The notes: a model not told the origin generated them from the sequence alone. Shown: positions 9,021 to 17,690, counted from the stretch's first letter. The stretch: DNA of 57,879 nt from Oscillospiraceae bacterium (GCA_015065215.1 SVQT01000007.1:1-57879), one strand, 5' to 3'. Numbers and translations: made by a program.

Positions 9021-9054
9021 AAATGTAACCAACACCGAAAGGCAGGTATTTTTT

Positions 9055-10404
9055 ATGGATCAGATCAGAGTTGATTTTGCCAAGGCGACCGGTAAGGTCA
9101 AGCCTATGCACGCTACCAATAATGGTCCTGTGTATAAGTTCGCCGCAGATCAGCGCATCACCAACGTGCAGCATTTTCTGGCAGCCGGCATCCCCTATGC
9201 CCGCAATCACGATGCTTCCTTTAACGCCACCTACGGCGGTGAGCATTGCGTGGATGTGAATTTCATCTTCACCGATTGGAGCGCCGACCCCACCGATCCT
9301 GCCGCCTATGACTTTGAGCTCACCGACGAATACTGCCGTATGGTAGAGGCGGGAGGATGCAAAAACTACTACCGTCTGGGGTCTAAGATCGAGCATTGGT
9401 CGAAAAAATACAACACCCTACCCCCCACCGATTTCCACAAGTGGGCAGTGGTCTGTGAGCATATCATCCGTCACTACACCGAGGGATGGGCTGACGGCAT
9501 GAAGCTGGATATTCAGTATTGGGAGATCTGGAACGAGCCGGATCTGGACCCGGACAATGCTACGCACAAACGCTGCTGGGGCGGCACCGCCAAGCAGTTT
9601 TATGAGCTGTTCAATATCACGTTGACGCATCTGAAAAAATGCTTCCCCCATCTCAAGATCGGCGGTCCCGCCATTGCCGCCATGAAGGACAACGACTGGA
9701 CCCGCGGCTTTTTTGAGAGCCTTGGGGAGGTGAAGCCCGACTTCTTTTCCTGGCACGTTTACGGGGCAACGGTAGAGAAGGTGCGGGAGAAGATTCTGCT
9801 TGCCCGCCACATGCTGGACGAGTACGGCCTTACCGATTGCGAAAGCATCCTGAACGAGTGGAACTACGTGAAGGGCTGGAACGGCGAGGAGTGGTACTAC
9901 TCCCTCAAGGCCGAAAAATCCCTGAAGGGCGCCGCCTTTATCGCAGCGGTGATGGCCATGTCACAGTATGAAGCTTTGGATATGCTGATGTATTACGACG
10001 CCCGTCCGGGCGGCATGAACGGTCTGTTTTGCACCGACCGCGTTTGCGAAACTCTGAAGGGCTATTACCCTTTCTACATGTTCAATCAGCTCTATGGGCT
10101 GGATCATGCCGTTGCGGTGGAGCGTGAGAGCGCTGATGTCTGGGCGGTAGCCGCCAAGAGTGAGACTGAGCACAACGTAATGCTTTCCTATTTCAACGAC
10201 GATGACAGTTCCCCCGAAAAGCAGGTCAAGGTCAGCTTTTCCGGTGTGAAGAGCAAAAACGGCGTGCGATTGGAGTACTATCTGCTGGATGAGGACCACG
10301 ACGGAGCGCTTGTACGGGAGGAGATCTTTACCGCCTCTGAGTTTGCCGCTTATCTGAAAATGCCCCTTCACGGCGTTTATTTGCTAAAAGCCGTCGCGCT
10401 TTAA
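9055..10404 (+). CDS. GH39-like glycoside hydrolase (beta-xylosidase type)
   Basis: The 449-residue clan A (beta/alpha)8 hydrolase has the acid/base glutamate in WEIWNEPD (E161) and the likely nucleophile in ILNEWNY (E268). These are the two signatures of GH39 beta-xylosidases and iduronidases. After about residue 350 there is a beta-rich C-terminal part. There is no signal peptide, so it is intracellular. An in-frame start at 8992 falls inside the promoter; the ATG at 9055 follows AGGCAGG and is preferred. It probably releases xylose from short oligosaccharides, alongside the neighbouring esterase. Split transketolase and ribulokinase genes elsewhere in the window could handle pentoses. Substrate specificity cannot be fixed from sequence. 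Confidence 0.85.
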   Translation: MDQIRVDFAKATGKVKPMHATNNGPVYKFAADQRITNVQHFLAAGIPYARNHDASFNATYGGEHCVDVNFIFTDWSADPTDPAAYDFELTDEYCRMVEAGGCKNYYRLGSKIEHWSKKYNTLPPTDFHKWAVVCEHIIRHYTEGWADGMKLDIQYWEIWNEPDLDPDNATHKRCWGGTAKQFYELFNITLTHLKKCFPHLKIGGPAIAAMKDNDWTRGFFESLGEVKPDFFSWHVYGATVEKVREKILLARHMLDEYGLTDCESILNEWNYVKGWNGEEWYYSLKAEKSLKGAAFIAAVMAMSQYEALDMLMYYDARPGGMNGLFCTDRVCETLKGYYPFYMFNQLYGLDHAVAVERESADVWAVAAKSETEHNVMLSYFNDDDSSPEKQVKVSFSGVKSKNGVRLEYYLLDEDHDGALVREEIFTASEFAAYLKMPLHGVYLLKAVAL

Positions 10405-10415
10405 GAACGAAACGA

Positions 10416-10447
10416 TGGGCACCCCGCTATGGGGTGCTCTTTTGTTT
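10416..10447 (+). terminator. Intrinsic terminator after the GH39-like gene
   Basis: GCACCCC/GGGGTGC with a 5-base loop, followed by TCTTTTGTTT. Confidence 0.85.
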
Positions 10448-10543
10448 GATGGTATCTTTGCTAAAACTTTTTGCTATCCTCTTGATATTTTTAGTCTAAT
10501 TATGTATAATAATTATATCTAACTATTAAAGGAGAACAATATT

Positions 10544-10819
10544 ATGAAAGCAAAGGCCGTCATCACCGTTACCGGCAAGGATAGCGTAGGCATCATTGCC
10601 CGCGTCAGTACCATGTGCACCGAATACAATGCCAATATTGTAGATATTACCCAGAGCGTACTATCCGAATATTTTGCCATGATCATGCTGGTGGAGATCG
10701 ACCGGCTGACCATCCCCTTTGCCGAGTTTGCTGATAAGCTGGCAGCGGCAGGTAAGGAGCAGGCGCTGGATATTCGCGCTATGCACGAGGACATCTTTAA
10801 TACCATGCACCACATTTGA
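10544..10819 (+). CDS. ACT-domain protein, UPF0237 family
   Basis: This 91-residue protein is a single ACT domain (VTGKDSVGIIARVSTMC at the N-terminus is the glycine-rich ligand turn). ACT domains bind amino acids or related small ligands and usually act by pairing with a partner protein. UPF0237 proteins are typically encoded directly next to a DUF711/UPF0210 protein, as here, with 12 bases between the genes. The metabolic role of the pair is unknown. AAAGGAG lies 11 bases before the ATG. A TATAATAATTATAT stretch at 10505-10519 may supply the -10 element. It is cytoplasmic, with no membrane segments. Confidence 0.9.
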   Translation: MKAKAVITVTGKDSVGIIARVSTMCTEYNANIVDITQSVLSEYFAMIMLVEIDRLTIPFAEFADKLAAAGKEQALDIRAMHEDIFNTMHHI

Positions 10820-10831
10820 TGAGGTGACTGT

Positions 10832-12190
10832 ATGCTGAATATAACCGATATTTTGGAAACCATCGGGATGATCCGAGAGGAAAATCTTGATATTCGCACC
10901 ATTACCATGGGCATTTCCTTGCTGGATTGTGTCAGCGAGGATGAAAACCGCCTTTGCGAAAAGGTCTATGACAAAATCACCGCCACCGCCAAGAATCTGG
11001 TGAGCGTTGGTTGCGATATTGAAAAAAAATACGGTATTCCAATCGTCAATAAGCGTGTTTCTGTCACGCCCGTTTCGCTGATCGGCGGCCGCATTTCCCC
11101 TGAAGGATACTTAAAGCTGGCGCATACCTTACAGCGCGCGGCAGAAAATTTAGGCATCAATTTCATCGGCGGTTACTCCGCTCTGGTGCACAAGGGCATG
11201 ACCGAGAGTGAGAAAAATCTGATCTCGGTGATCCCCGAGGCACTGGCCGAAACCCAGATGGTCTGCTCCTCGGTTAATGTGGCCACCACCAAGGCAGGCA
11301 TCAATATGGACGCCATCCGCCTGATGGGCTCCACCATCAAGCGTGCCGCGTATCTGACCCGTGACAACAACTCGATCGGTTGCGCCAAGCTGGTGGTTTT
11401 TGCCAATGTGCCGGAGGATAACCCCTTTATGGCAGGCGCCTTCCACGGTGTTGGTGAGCCCGGCTCTGTGATCAACGTGGGCGTTTCCGGCCCCGGTGTG
11501 GTCGCCGCCGCCATCAAGCGGGCAGGGGACTGCGATCTTTCTGAATTGGCTGACGTGATCAAAAAGACGGCCTTTAAGATCACCCGTGTGGGTCAGCTGG
11601 TGGCAAGTGAAGCGGCCGAGCGGTTGAATACCCCCTTTGGTATCATTGATCTATCTCTCGCGCCCACCCCCGCCGTTGGCGACTCGGTGGCGCATATTCT
11701 GGAGGAAATGGGCCTGGAGAGCTGCGGCGGCTTTGGTACCACCGCGGCACTGGCTATGCTCAACGATGCCGTCAAGAAGGGCGGCGTTATGGCCTCCTCT
11801 CACGTAGGCGGACTTTCCGGTGCCTTTATTCCGGTCTCTGAGGATGCGGGCATGATCGCCGCTGTCGAGCGCGGCGCCCTGTCGCTGGAGAAGCTGGAAG
11901 CGATGACCGCCGTTTGCTCGGTGGGTCTGGATATGATCGCTGTGCCCGGCGATGTGAGCGAGGATGTGATCTGCGGCATCATTGCCGACGAGATCTCGAT
12001 CGGTGTGGCAAACACCAAAACCACCGCGGTTCGTGTGATTCCCGCCTACGGCAAAAAGGAAGGGGATAGCGTGAATTTCGGCGGCTTGCTGGGTTATGCG
12101 CCGATCATGTCGGTCAAGCCCTACTCACCTGCCAAATTTGTGGCAAGAGGCGGCAGAATTCCCGCGCCTATTCACAGCTTAAAGAATTGA
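10832..12190 (+). CDS. DUF711 (UPF0210) family protein
   Basis: The 452-residue protein matches the DUF711/UPF0210 family, whose fold resembles glycyl-radical enzymes of the PFL type and is therefore often labelled PFL family. Visible conserved stretches are [14 protein letters not shown] near residue 70, [10 protein letters not shown] in the middle, and [15 protein letters not shown] and [18 protein letters not shown] towards the end. It has no glycyl-radical RxxGY motif at its C-terminus, so it is not a functional radical enzyme of that sort. It probably forms a complex with, or is regulated by, the upstream ACT protein. GAGGTGA lies 5 bases before its ATG. No reaction is established for the family. 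Confidence 0.9.
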   Translation: MLNITDILETIGMIREENLDIRTITMGISLLDCVSEDENRLCEKVYDKITATAKNLVSVGCDIEKKYGIPIVNKRVSVTPVSLIGGRISPEGYLKLAHTLQRAAENLGINFIGGYSALVHKGMTESEKNLISVIPEALAETQMVCSSVNVATTKAGINMDAIRLMGSTIKRAAYLTRDNNSIGCAKLVVFANVPEDNPFMAGAFHGVGEPGSVINVGVSGPGVVAAAIKRAGDCDLSELADVIKKTAFKITRVGQLVASEAAERLNTPFGIIDLSLAPTPAVGDSVAHILEEMGLESCGGFGTTAALAMLNDAVKKGGVMASSHVGGLSGAFIPVSEDAGMIAAVERGALSLEKLEAMTAVCSVGLDMIAVPGDVSEDVICGIIADEISIGVANTKTTAVRVIPAYGKKEGDSVNFGGLLGYAPIMSVKPYSPAKFVARGGRIPAPIHSLKN

Positions 12191-12242
12191 TTTTTGCATC
12201 GCCTCTCCCGTTTTCGGGGGAGGCGATTGAAGAAAGAAAACG

Positions 12243-12269
12243 AAAACGTGCTGGATCTGCGCGTTTTTT
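12243..12269 (+). terminator. Intrinsic terminator before the ClC gene
   Basis: AAAACGTGC pairs with GCGCGTTTT (one wobble) and runs into six T. A second hairpin, ATCGCCTCTCCCG/CGGGGGAGGCGAT at 12198-12227, precedes it without a T tract. Both lie between the DUF711 and ClC genes. Confidence 0.7.
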
Positions 12270-12281
12270 GTTGGAGGATGT

Positions 12282-13940
12282 ATGAAATCCGGAATTAAAA
12301 ACCATCTTGTCAATATCATACTGCCAAGCGTGGTGCTTTCCGCTATTGTGGGTGTCATCACCGGTGTGGTGGTCTATCTTTTCCGTTTGGTGTCCGAAGA
12401 GGTCATCCAATTATCGGCAGCGATCTTTGCCTATGCGGGGGATCATACCTGGGCTATCCCCTTGGTGGTGTTGGGGGCAGTGCTGATCGCCGCCATTGTA
12501 GCGATCAGCATTCGCTTTTCTCCTCACGCAAGAGGCGGCGGCATACCGACGGCAGTCGCGCTGATGCGAGGGCTTATTACCTTCCGCTGGTTGCGTAATC
12601 TGATCTTTGTTTTTGTGTCGGCACTCTTTTCCTATCTTTGCGGCATTCCGCTGGGTAATGACGAGGGTCCCGCTGTACAGATGGGTACCGCCATTGGTAG
12701 CGGCACCACCAGGCTATTTGCCAAAAGACATCAGGGTTGGGAACGCTATTTGATGACAGGTGGCGCTACTGCCGGCTTTGCTACCGCGACCTGTGCCCCT
12801 GTGGCAGCGGTGATGTTCGGCTTGGAAGAGGCGCATCGCCGCATTACCCCATTGCTTTTGATGTCCTCGATTACCAGCGTGATCTCGGGTATGAGCGTTC
12901 TGCACGGCCTTTGCTATTTCAGCGGCCACCCAGAGCTTCGCTATTTGTTCCATTTTGAAAGCGTTGGCGCTCTGTCGCTTTCCCGTATTTGGGTGGTGCT
13001 GCCAATTGCCCTGCTTTGCGGCTTTGGCGCTTATCTGCTGGCAAAGCTGACCCATCTGATCCGCACCGGCTCACATAAGTGGCTATCCAAGCTGCATCCC
13101 TTTTTCAAGCTTGCGCCGATCTTTGCGTTGGTAGCGTTACTGGGATGTTTCTTTTATGATTACCATCTGATCGGTACCGGTCACCATTTGATCGAATATC
13201 TGATCGGGCACAGAGAGGTCTGGTGGATGGCGCTGATTTTGCTTTTTGCCAGAGCGCTTTTGGTGGTGCTTTCCAATGAGGTGGGTGCTACCGGCGGTCT
13301 TTTCACCCCGCTTCTTGTCTTTGGTGCCCTGATCGGCTCGCTTTGCGGTGAGGCCATGATCGCCCTTGGTTGGTTGGATCCGACCTTTTTCCCGCTGATG
13401 GTCGTGGTGGGCATGGCGTCTTTTTTCAGCTCCTCGGTTCGCACGCCGCTGACCGCTATGATTTTTGCCATTGAGGTTTTCGGTGGGTTCGATAATATCC
13501 TGCCCATCTTTTTGGCGATCGTCATTTCCTATGTGATTGTGGAAACCATCGGTGTGACCTCAATCAACGAGATCGCCATGGAGCGTGAAATTCACAAGCA
13601 ACACCACGGCAAGACCCGGCGCGCGGTGGATGTGGAGCTGACTGTTTTGCCCGGTTGCTTTGCCATTGGCAAAGAGCCCCGTGATATTCTCTGGCCGGCG
13701 TTTTGTCATGTGCTCTCTGTACGCAAGGGGGGCGATGTGAAGGATTCCTATGAGGGTGGTGCCATTCGGGAAAATGACATTTTGCGCTTGAACTTTACCA
13801 CAATGGACGCGGAAGCCACCGCCGCAGAGCTCTGCGCTATTTTAGGGGAGCAGGATGTGTATGCCAACGCGCATATTACACAGGCTAAGCCGCAACGGCG
13901 CGTTTTGCAAGAAAGAAAAGGGGAAACTGAAAACGCGTAA
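12282..13940 (+). CDS. ClC-family anion channel or Cl-/H+ antiporter with TrkA-C domain
   Basis: The 552-residue membrane protein has about ten hydrophobic segments and the three selectivity motifs of ClC proteins: GGGIP (usually GSGIP), GNDEGP with the gating glutamate, and GGLFTP. The C-terminal 100 residues after the membrane part look like a TrkA-C/RCK-C domain (LPGCFAIGKEPRDIL, GGAIRENDIL), which in other transporters binds ligands. Such proteins move chloride or other anions across the cytoplasmic membrane, often to offset charge during acid stress. The serine that contacts the central anion is Gly here, so chloride selectivity is not assured. TTGGAGGATGT places the ribosome binding site 6 bases from the ATG. 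Confidence 0.88.
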   Translation: MKSGIKNHLVNIILPSVVLSAIVGVITGVVVYLFRLVSEEVIQLSAAIFAYAGDHTWAIPLVVLGAVLIAAIVAISIRFSPHARGGGIPTAVALMRGLITFRWLRNLIFVFVSALFSYLCGIPLGNDEGPAVQMGTAIGSGTTRLFAKRHQGWERYLMTGGATAGFATATCAPVAAVMFGLEEAHRRITPLLLMSSITSVISGMSVLHGLCYFSGHPELRYLFHFESVGALSLSRIWVVLPIALLCGFGAYLLAKLTHLIRTGSHKWLSKLHPFFKLAPIFALVALLGCFFYDYHLIGTGHHLIEYLIGHREVWWMALILLFARALLVVLSNEVGATGGLFTPLLVFGALIGSLCGEAMIALGWLDPTFFPLMVVVGMASFFSSSVRTPLTAMIFAIEVFGGFDNILPIFLAIVISYVIVETIGVTSINEIAMEREIHKQHHGKTRRAVDVELTVLPGCFAIGKEPRDILWPAFCHVLSVRKGGDVKDSYEGGAIRENDILRLNFTTMDAEATAAELCAILGEQDVYANAHITQAKPQRRVLQERKGETENA

Positions 13941-14378
13941 AAAACAATGGGGATTGCGTTCATGCCGCTTTGCGGAAAGGTCTTTTTTTGCCTATGGTAT
14001 TTCCGTTTTTGGAAAGGTGTCAAGTCATTTCGGAAAACTGACAAACGGCCGGTTTGAAGTTATGAGGAACTTTTTTTACTTGTGGAAAACTCTGTGGAAA
14101 TTGTGTAAAACTCAGATAAACAGGGGTTGTCCTTGCCGGTTTTACCTGTGGAAAACTAATTTTTGCGATTTTTGAGGGTGGAACTGTTGACCGATCAACT
14201 TTTCCAAAATTGGCTCTCAGTGGAAAAGAAATAAAGCAAAAAGATGAAAAAAAGGCCCAAAGTGGGGAATAGATGTTTGATGGAAGAACTTTTTAACCAA
14301 GAGACCGTCAAGAATTGGGGGAAAGATGGTGCTTTTGCCGAAAAAACAGCCGAAGGCAGCGGCTTTTCGCATTCCCTC
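13941..14378. other. AT-rich intergenic region with four DnaA-box-like sites
   Basis: This is the upstream part of a 531-base gap between the ClC and transketolase genes. It contains TGTGGAAAA at 14081-14089 and 14147-14155, TGTGGAAAT at 14093-14101 and TGTGTAAAA at 14102-14110, all on one strand. Each differs from the DnaA box TGTGGATAA by one to three bases. An open frame of 106 codons over part of it overlaps the ClC gene and ends in low-complexity sequence, so it is not called. No other gene is seen. Confidence 0.5.
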
Positions 14379-14408
14379 TTGACAGAAGGCCTTTCCATGC
14401 GATATAAT
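14379..14408 (+). promoter_or_regulatory. Consensus promoter of the transketolase operon
   Basis: TTGACA (14379-14384) and TATAAT (14403-14408) are perfect hexamers with an 18-base spacer. The leader then holds a GCCGGT/ACCGGC hairpin just before the AAGGAGG site. Confidence 0.85.
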
Positions 14409-14471
14409 AAAAAGGTAGATAAAAAATAGCCGGTGCGGTGTGTCGACCGGCAAATTTGAAGGAGGCAGAAA

Positions 14472-15299
14472 ATGGAACAGACCAAAAAGTGTGCGCTTGC
14501 CGCAAAGGCCGCACAGATCCGCCTTGACATCCTGGAGGAGGTCCACGCTGCAAAGTCCGGACATCCCGGTGGTTCTCTCTCGATTGCGGATGTGATGACC
14601 TATCTCTATTTTGAAGAAATGAACATTGACCCCGCTAACCCCAAGTGGGCAGACCGTGACCGCTTGGTGCTTTCTAAGGGTCACACCGCTCCCGCTCTGT
14701 ACGCAACCCTTGCGGAGAGAGGCTACTTCGATGTGGCCGAGCTCCCCAAACTGCGCAAAATCGACTCTTTCTTGCAGGGTCACCCCGACATGAAGCATAC
14801 CCCCGGCGTGGATATGACCACCGGTTCCCTCGGTCTTGGTATTTCCGCCGCTTGCGGTATGGCTCTTGCCGCTAAAATCGACGGCAAGGATTACCGTACC
14901 TACACCATTCTGGGCGATGGCGAGAGTGAGGAGGGCCAGGTTTGGGAGGCTTGCATGTTTGCCGCTCACTACAAGCTGGATAACCTCTGTGTTATCATTG
15001 ACTGGAACGGTTTACAGATCGACGGCGCTATTACCGATGTTATGAACCCCACTCCCCATGACAAAAAGCTGGAGGCCTTTGGCTTCAACGTTGTTGTGGC
15101 TGACGCACACGATTTTGACGAGCTGGAAGCGGCCTTCAACAGCGCGAAAGCGTGCAAGGGCAAGCCCACCGCGATTATTGTAAAGTCGGTGAAGGGTAAG
15201 GGCGTTTCCTTTATGGAAAATCAGGCAAGCTGGCACGGTGCCGCTCCCAATGACGAGCAGTACGCTGTTGCTGTTGCTGACATCAAAGCGACTATGTAA
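14472..15299 (+). CDS. tktN: Transketolase, N-terminal (thiamine diphosphate-binding) subunit
   Basis: The 275-residue protein corresponds to the first third of full-length transketolase. HSG-type motif GHPGGSLS lies near residue 32 and the thiamine diphosphate/metal motif GDGESEEGQVWEA near residue 145, followed by the Mg ligand stretch IDWNGLQIDG. It forms the active enzyme with the C-terminal subunit encoded 14 bases downstream. It shuttles two-carbon ketol units in the non-oxidative pentose phosphate pathway. AAGGAGG is 8 bases before the ATG. Split transketolases are common in Clostridia and archaea, so this is not a broken gene. A perfect consensus promoter suggests strong constitutive expression. 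Confidence 0.95.
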   Translation: MEQTKKCALAAKAAQIRLDILEEVHAAKSGHPGGSLSIADVMTYLYFEEMNIDPANPKWADRDRLVLSKGHTAPALYATLAERGYFDVAELPKLRKIDSFLQGHPDMKHTPGVDMTTGSLGLGISAACGMALAAKIDGKDYRTYTILGDGESEEGQVWEACMFAAHYKLDNLCVIIDWNGLQIDGAITDVMNPTPHDKKLEAFGFNVVVADAHDFDELEAAFNSAKACKGKPTAIIVKSVKGKGVSFMENQASWHGAAPNDEQYAVAVADIKATM

Positions 15300-15313
15300 G
15301 GGGGAACTGAAAA

Positions 15314-16255
15314 ATGGCAGATAAGATTGCAACCAGAGAAGCCTATGGCAACGCCCTTGCGGAGCTTGGCGAAAAGTATGATTTTGTAGTACTGGATGCT
15401 GACCTTTCGGCAGCTACCAAAACCGGTGTATTCAAGAAGAAGTACCCCGAAAGATTTTTTAACTGCGGCATTGCCGAGGGCAATATGATGAGTGTTGCGG
15501 CAGGTCTCGCCGCCGCGGGCAAGGTTCCCTTTGCCTCCACCTTTGCGATGTTCGCCGCGGGCCGTGCTTTTGAGCAGATCCGTAACTCGATCGGTTACCC
15601 TCACCTGAATGTAAAAATTGGCGCTACCCATGCGGGTATTACCGTTGGTGAGGATGGCGCTACCCACCAGTGCAATGAGGATCTTGCCTTGATGCGTACC
15701 ATCCCCGGCATGACCATTGTCAACCCCGCTGATGCCGTTGAGGCAAAGGCCGCCGTTGAGGCCGCTATCAACTTTAACGGCCCCATGTACCTGCGTTTTG
15801 GCCGTTTTGCTGTGCCGGTGATCAACGATAAGCCCGACTACAAGTTTGAGATCGGTAAGGGCGTGACCTTGGCCGATGGCACCGACGTGACTATCGTGGC
15901 TACCGGTCTGATGGTTTCTATGGCGATCGAGGCCGCTGAATCCCTGAAGGCTGAGGGTATCTCCGCCCGCGTGATTAACATTCACACCATCAAGCCCTTG
16001 GACGAGGAGCTGATTCTGAAGGCCGCCAAGGAGACCGGTGCGATCGTGACTGCTGAGGAGCATAGCGTGATCGGTGGCTTAGGCGCGGCTGTTGCCGAGT
16101 GCGTTTGTGGCAATTGCCCTGTTCCCGTTGTCCGTGTTGGTGTCAACGATACCTACGGCCGTTCCGGCACTGTTCCCGCACTGCTTGAAATGTACGGTCT
16201 GACCCCCGCGAATATCGTGGAGAAGGCTAAGGCTGCTATTGCACTGAAAAAATAA
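15314..16255 (+). CDS. tktC: Transketolase, C-terminal (pyrimidine-binding and C-terminal) subunit
   Basis: The 313-residue partner holds the pyrimidine-binding domain. It has the cofactor-activating glutamate in GIAEGNMMSVAAGLA, the FA(A)GRAFEQIRN region and the substrate loop HAGITVGEDGATHQ. The C-terminal domain (TIVATGLMVSMA, EEHSVIGGLGAAVAE) is of unclear catalytic role but is universal in transketolases. It is translated from GGGGGAA 8 bases before its ATG and is cotranscribed with the N-terminal subunit. The glutamate and the GEDG loop argue for transketolase rather than deoxyxylulose-5-phosphate synthase or a 2-oxo acid dehydrogenase beta subunit. Confidence 0.95.
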   Translation: MADKIATREAYGNALAELGEKYDFVVLDADLSAATKTGVFKKKYPERFFNCGIAEGNMMSVAAGLAAAGKVPFASTFAMFAAGRAFEQIRNSIGYPHLNVKIGATHAGITVGEDGATHQCNEDLALMRTIPGMTIVNPADAVEAKAAVEAAINFNGPMYLRFGRFAVPVINDKPDYKFEIGKGVTLADGTDVTIVATGLMVSMAIEAAESLKAEGISARVINIHTIKPLDEELILKAAKETGAIVTAEEHSVIGGLGAAVAECVCGNCPVPVVRVGVNDTYGRSGTVPALLEMYGLTPANIVEKAKAAIALKK

Positions 16256-16264
16256 TTGAAACCG

Positions 16265-16292
16265 AATGCCCGAAGCTAAACAGCTTCGGGCA
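16265..16292 (+). terminator. Hairpin after transketolase; first copy of a 28-base repeat
   Basis: TGCCCGAAGCT-AAAC-AGCTTCGGGCA is an 11 base-pair stem only 10 bases after the tktC stop. The T tract after it is weak (CAGCCTTT). An identical 28-base copy lies at 16419-16446. Confidence 0.6.
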
Positions 16293-16446
16293 CAGCCTTT
16301 CAAAAAACGCACAATACTGCGTTGCTCCTTGCAACCGAACTTGGCGTACGTCAGTACGCCATCGTCCGCTTGCTCCGGTGCGCCTTGTCTTGCACGCTTT
16401 TTGTTTGGCTGACAATGCAATGCCCGAAGCTAAACAGCTTCGGGCA
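16293..16446. repeat. Structured repeat-like spacer ending in the second copy of the 28-base palindrome
   Basis: The 126 bases between the two identical 28-base palindromes contain three more small inverted repeats: CGCA/TGCG at 16308-16321, GGCGTAC-GTCA-GTACGCC at 16343-16360, and short GC-rich arms after it. The second palindrome (16419-16446) is followed by TTTT. The arrangement suggests a dispersed intergenic repeat or a duplicated terminator. No gene is present. Confidence 0.5.
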
Positions 16447-16511
16447 TTTTGGGAAAGCGCAACAATTGTTGCGCCGCCATTTACCACGTTCTTGGGAGAT
16501 GCAAGACCAAT

Positions 16512-16850
16512 ATGGAAACCAAATTATTCACCAAAAACGATAACGGCTTTGTCTGCGTCCATTGCGGCAAGCAGGTCGAGCCCCTGGGCTATACCTCCCG
16601 CAATCACTGTCCATTTTGTCTTTGGAGCCTGCATGTGGATGTCAACCCCGGGGACAGAGCAAATCCTTGTGGCGGCGAGATGGAACCGATCGCGGCGCGG
16701 CCGGATGCCAAGGCAGGCTTTGTGATTTTGCACCGTTGCGTGAAATGCGGAGAGCTACATCCCAATAAAGCGGCTTACGGTAGCGGGAAACAAACGGATC
16801 GCATCAAAATGCTGATCGCCTTGACAGCAAGACCGTGGGCGGAAAAATAA
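16512..16850 (+). CDS. RNHCP domain zinc-binding protein
   Basis: The 112-residue protein contains the name-giving RNHCP motif in SRNHCPFCLWSLHVD. A first CxxC pair (FVCVHCGKQV) precedes it and a last pair (HRCVKCGELHPNK) follows, so several cysteines probably hold zinc. The family is widespread in bacteria but has no assigned function. Start choice: the ATG at 16512 begins just before the conserved domain. GGGAG lies about 13 bases upstream, a weak spacing, and an in-frame extension back to 16449 is without family similarity. It precedes a small lipoprotein gene by 22 bases. Confidence 0.85.
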   Translation: METKLFTKNDNGFVCVHCGKQVEPLGYTSRNHCPFCLWSLHVDVNPGDRANPCGGEMEPIAARPDAKAGFVILHRCVKCGELHPNKAAYGSGKQTDRIKMLIALTARPWAEK

Positions 16851-16872
16851 CCAATCAAAAGGCGGTGATCGC

Positions 16873-17106
16873 ATGACACGTTTTTACAGATTTGCGATTT
16901 TTACCCTCGTGCTACTCCTGTTGGCATCAATGCTTTGCGCCTGCGCGGGAGAGGACAAGCCTGTCGATTATGCGGGAGAGCACATTCATACCTTTGGCTC
17001 CTGGCTGGATGCGGTAGAGACGGCTGAGGACGGTACCGTTACTCCTGCCGGTCAGATCCGCTACTGTAAGATCTGCAACGCCGAGGAGATCAGAGCGAAG
17101 GAATAA
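16873..17106 (+). CDS. Small predicted lipoprotein
   Basis: The 77-residue protein begins with a positively charged residue set, a strong hydrophobic stretch (FTLVLLLLASML) and cysteines C23 and C25. These could serve as the lipidated residue of an imperfect lipobox (LCAC). The mature part is short and acidic, with a CKIC cysteine pair towards the end (RYCKICNAEE) that may bind metal. Function is not recognised. GGCGGTGA lies before the ATG. It sits between the RNHCP gene and the YccF gene with short gaps on both sides and may be cotranscribed with them. Confidence 0.6.
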   Translation: MTRFYRFAIFTLVLLLLASMLCACAGEDKPVDYAGEHIHTFGSWLDAVETAEDGTVTPAGQIRYCKICNAEEIRAKE

Positions 17107-17193
17107 GCCGCACGATCGAACGAACATTGTATGACGAAACGCTGCAAAAAGGGCAGGGGCTATGAATTCAGCAGCCAAAGAGAGGAGACTATT

Positions 17194-17550
17194 ATGAAAA
17201 CACTGGGAAATATTATTTGGATCTTGATTTGCGGTTTGCAAATGGCGCTGTTGCTTTTTTTGCTTGGCTGTATTTGGTGTATAACCATAATCGGTATCCC
17301 CTTTGGCTTGCAAGCCTTTAAGATGGCGCGATTGGTGCTGGCACCCTTTGGCTTGCAGGTGAATAGCGATTTTTTGGCGCACCCCATTGCCAATCTCATC
17401 TGGTTTGTTTTTGGCGGATGGGTCATGGCCTTGGAGTTCGCTTTTGTAGGTATTTTGCTTTGTGTTACTATTATCGGTATTCCGTTTGGTAAGCAGTTTT
17501 TCAAAATGGCTGTGTTAGTTGCTTTCCCTTTTGGGGCAAGCGTGGGTTAA
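17194..17550 (+). CDS. YccF-family inner membrane protein
   Basis: The 118-residue protein has two repeated halves, each with a long hydrophobic helix pair followed by the motif TIIGIPFG(L/K)Q. This is the YccF domain duplication. It should sit in the cytoplasmic membrane with four segments. The function of YccF proteins is unknown. The start at 17194 follows GAGGAG at 8 bases. An in-frame upstream ATG at 17131 would add 21 polar residues and has no ribosome binding site. It is followed by a strong terminator. Confidence 0.85.
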   Translation: MKTLGNIIWILICGLQMALLLFLLGCIWCITIIGIPFGLQAFKMARLVLAPFGLQVNSDFLAHPIANLIWFVFGGWVMALEFAFVGILLCVTIIGIPFGKQFFKMAVLVAFPFGASVG

Positions 17551-17560
17551 GCTATTTTGA

Positions 17561-17613
17561 GAAAAAGCACCGAAACGGGGCGATTTTTACGCCCGTTTCG
17601 GTGCTTTTTCTTT
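17561..17613. terminator. Strong bidirectional terminator
   Basis: GAAAAAGCACCGAAACGGG pairs perfectly with CCCGTTTCGGTGCTTTTTC over 19 bases, with A and T flanks. It separates the + strand yccF transcript from the end of the - strand fumarate region. Confidence 0.92.
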
Positions 17614-17690
17614 CAAAGGGAATGGCCGATAACGCGGCCCTAAGGCGCGTTACGGGAGCCTGCCCGTTTGGGGACAGGCCCTTGCTTGCA

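Noticed and set aside
14075-14155. Chromosomal replication origin
   Set aside because: Boxes are imperfect and no dnaA, dnaN, recF, gyrB or rpmH genes are near; flanking genes are co-oriented rather than divergent. Kept as a DnaA-box-like cluster only.
13855-14175. 106-codon frame overlapping the ClC gene end
   Set aside because: It begins inside ClC, has no ribosome binding site and runs through AT-rich DnaA-box-like sequence.
14244-14429. 61-codon frame before transketolase
   Set aside because: It covers the consensus promoter, and no conserved features are seen in its product.
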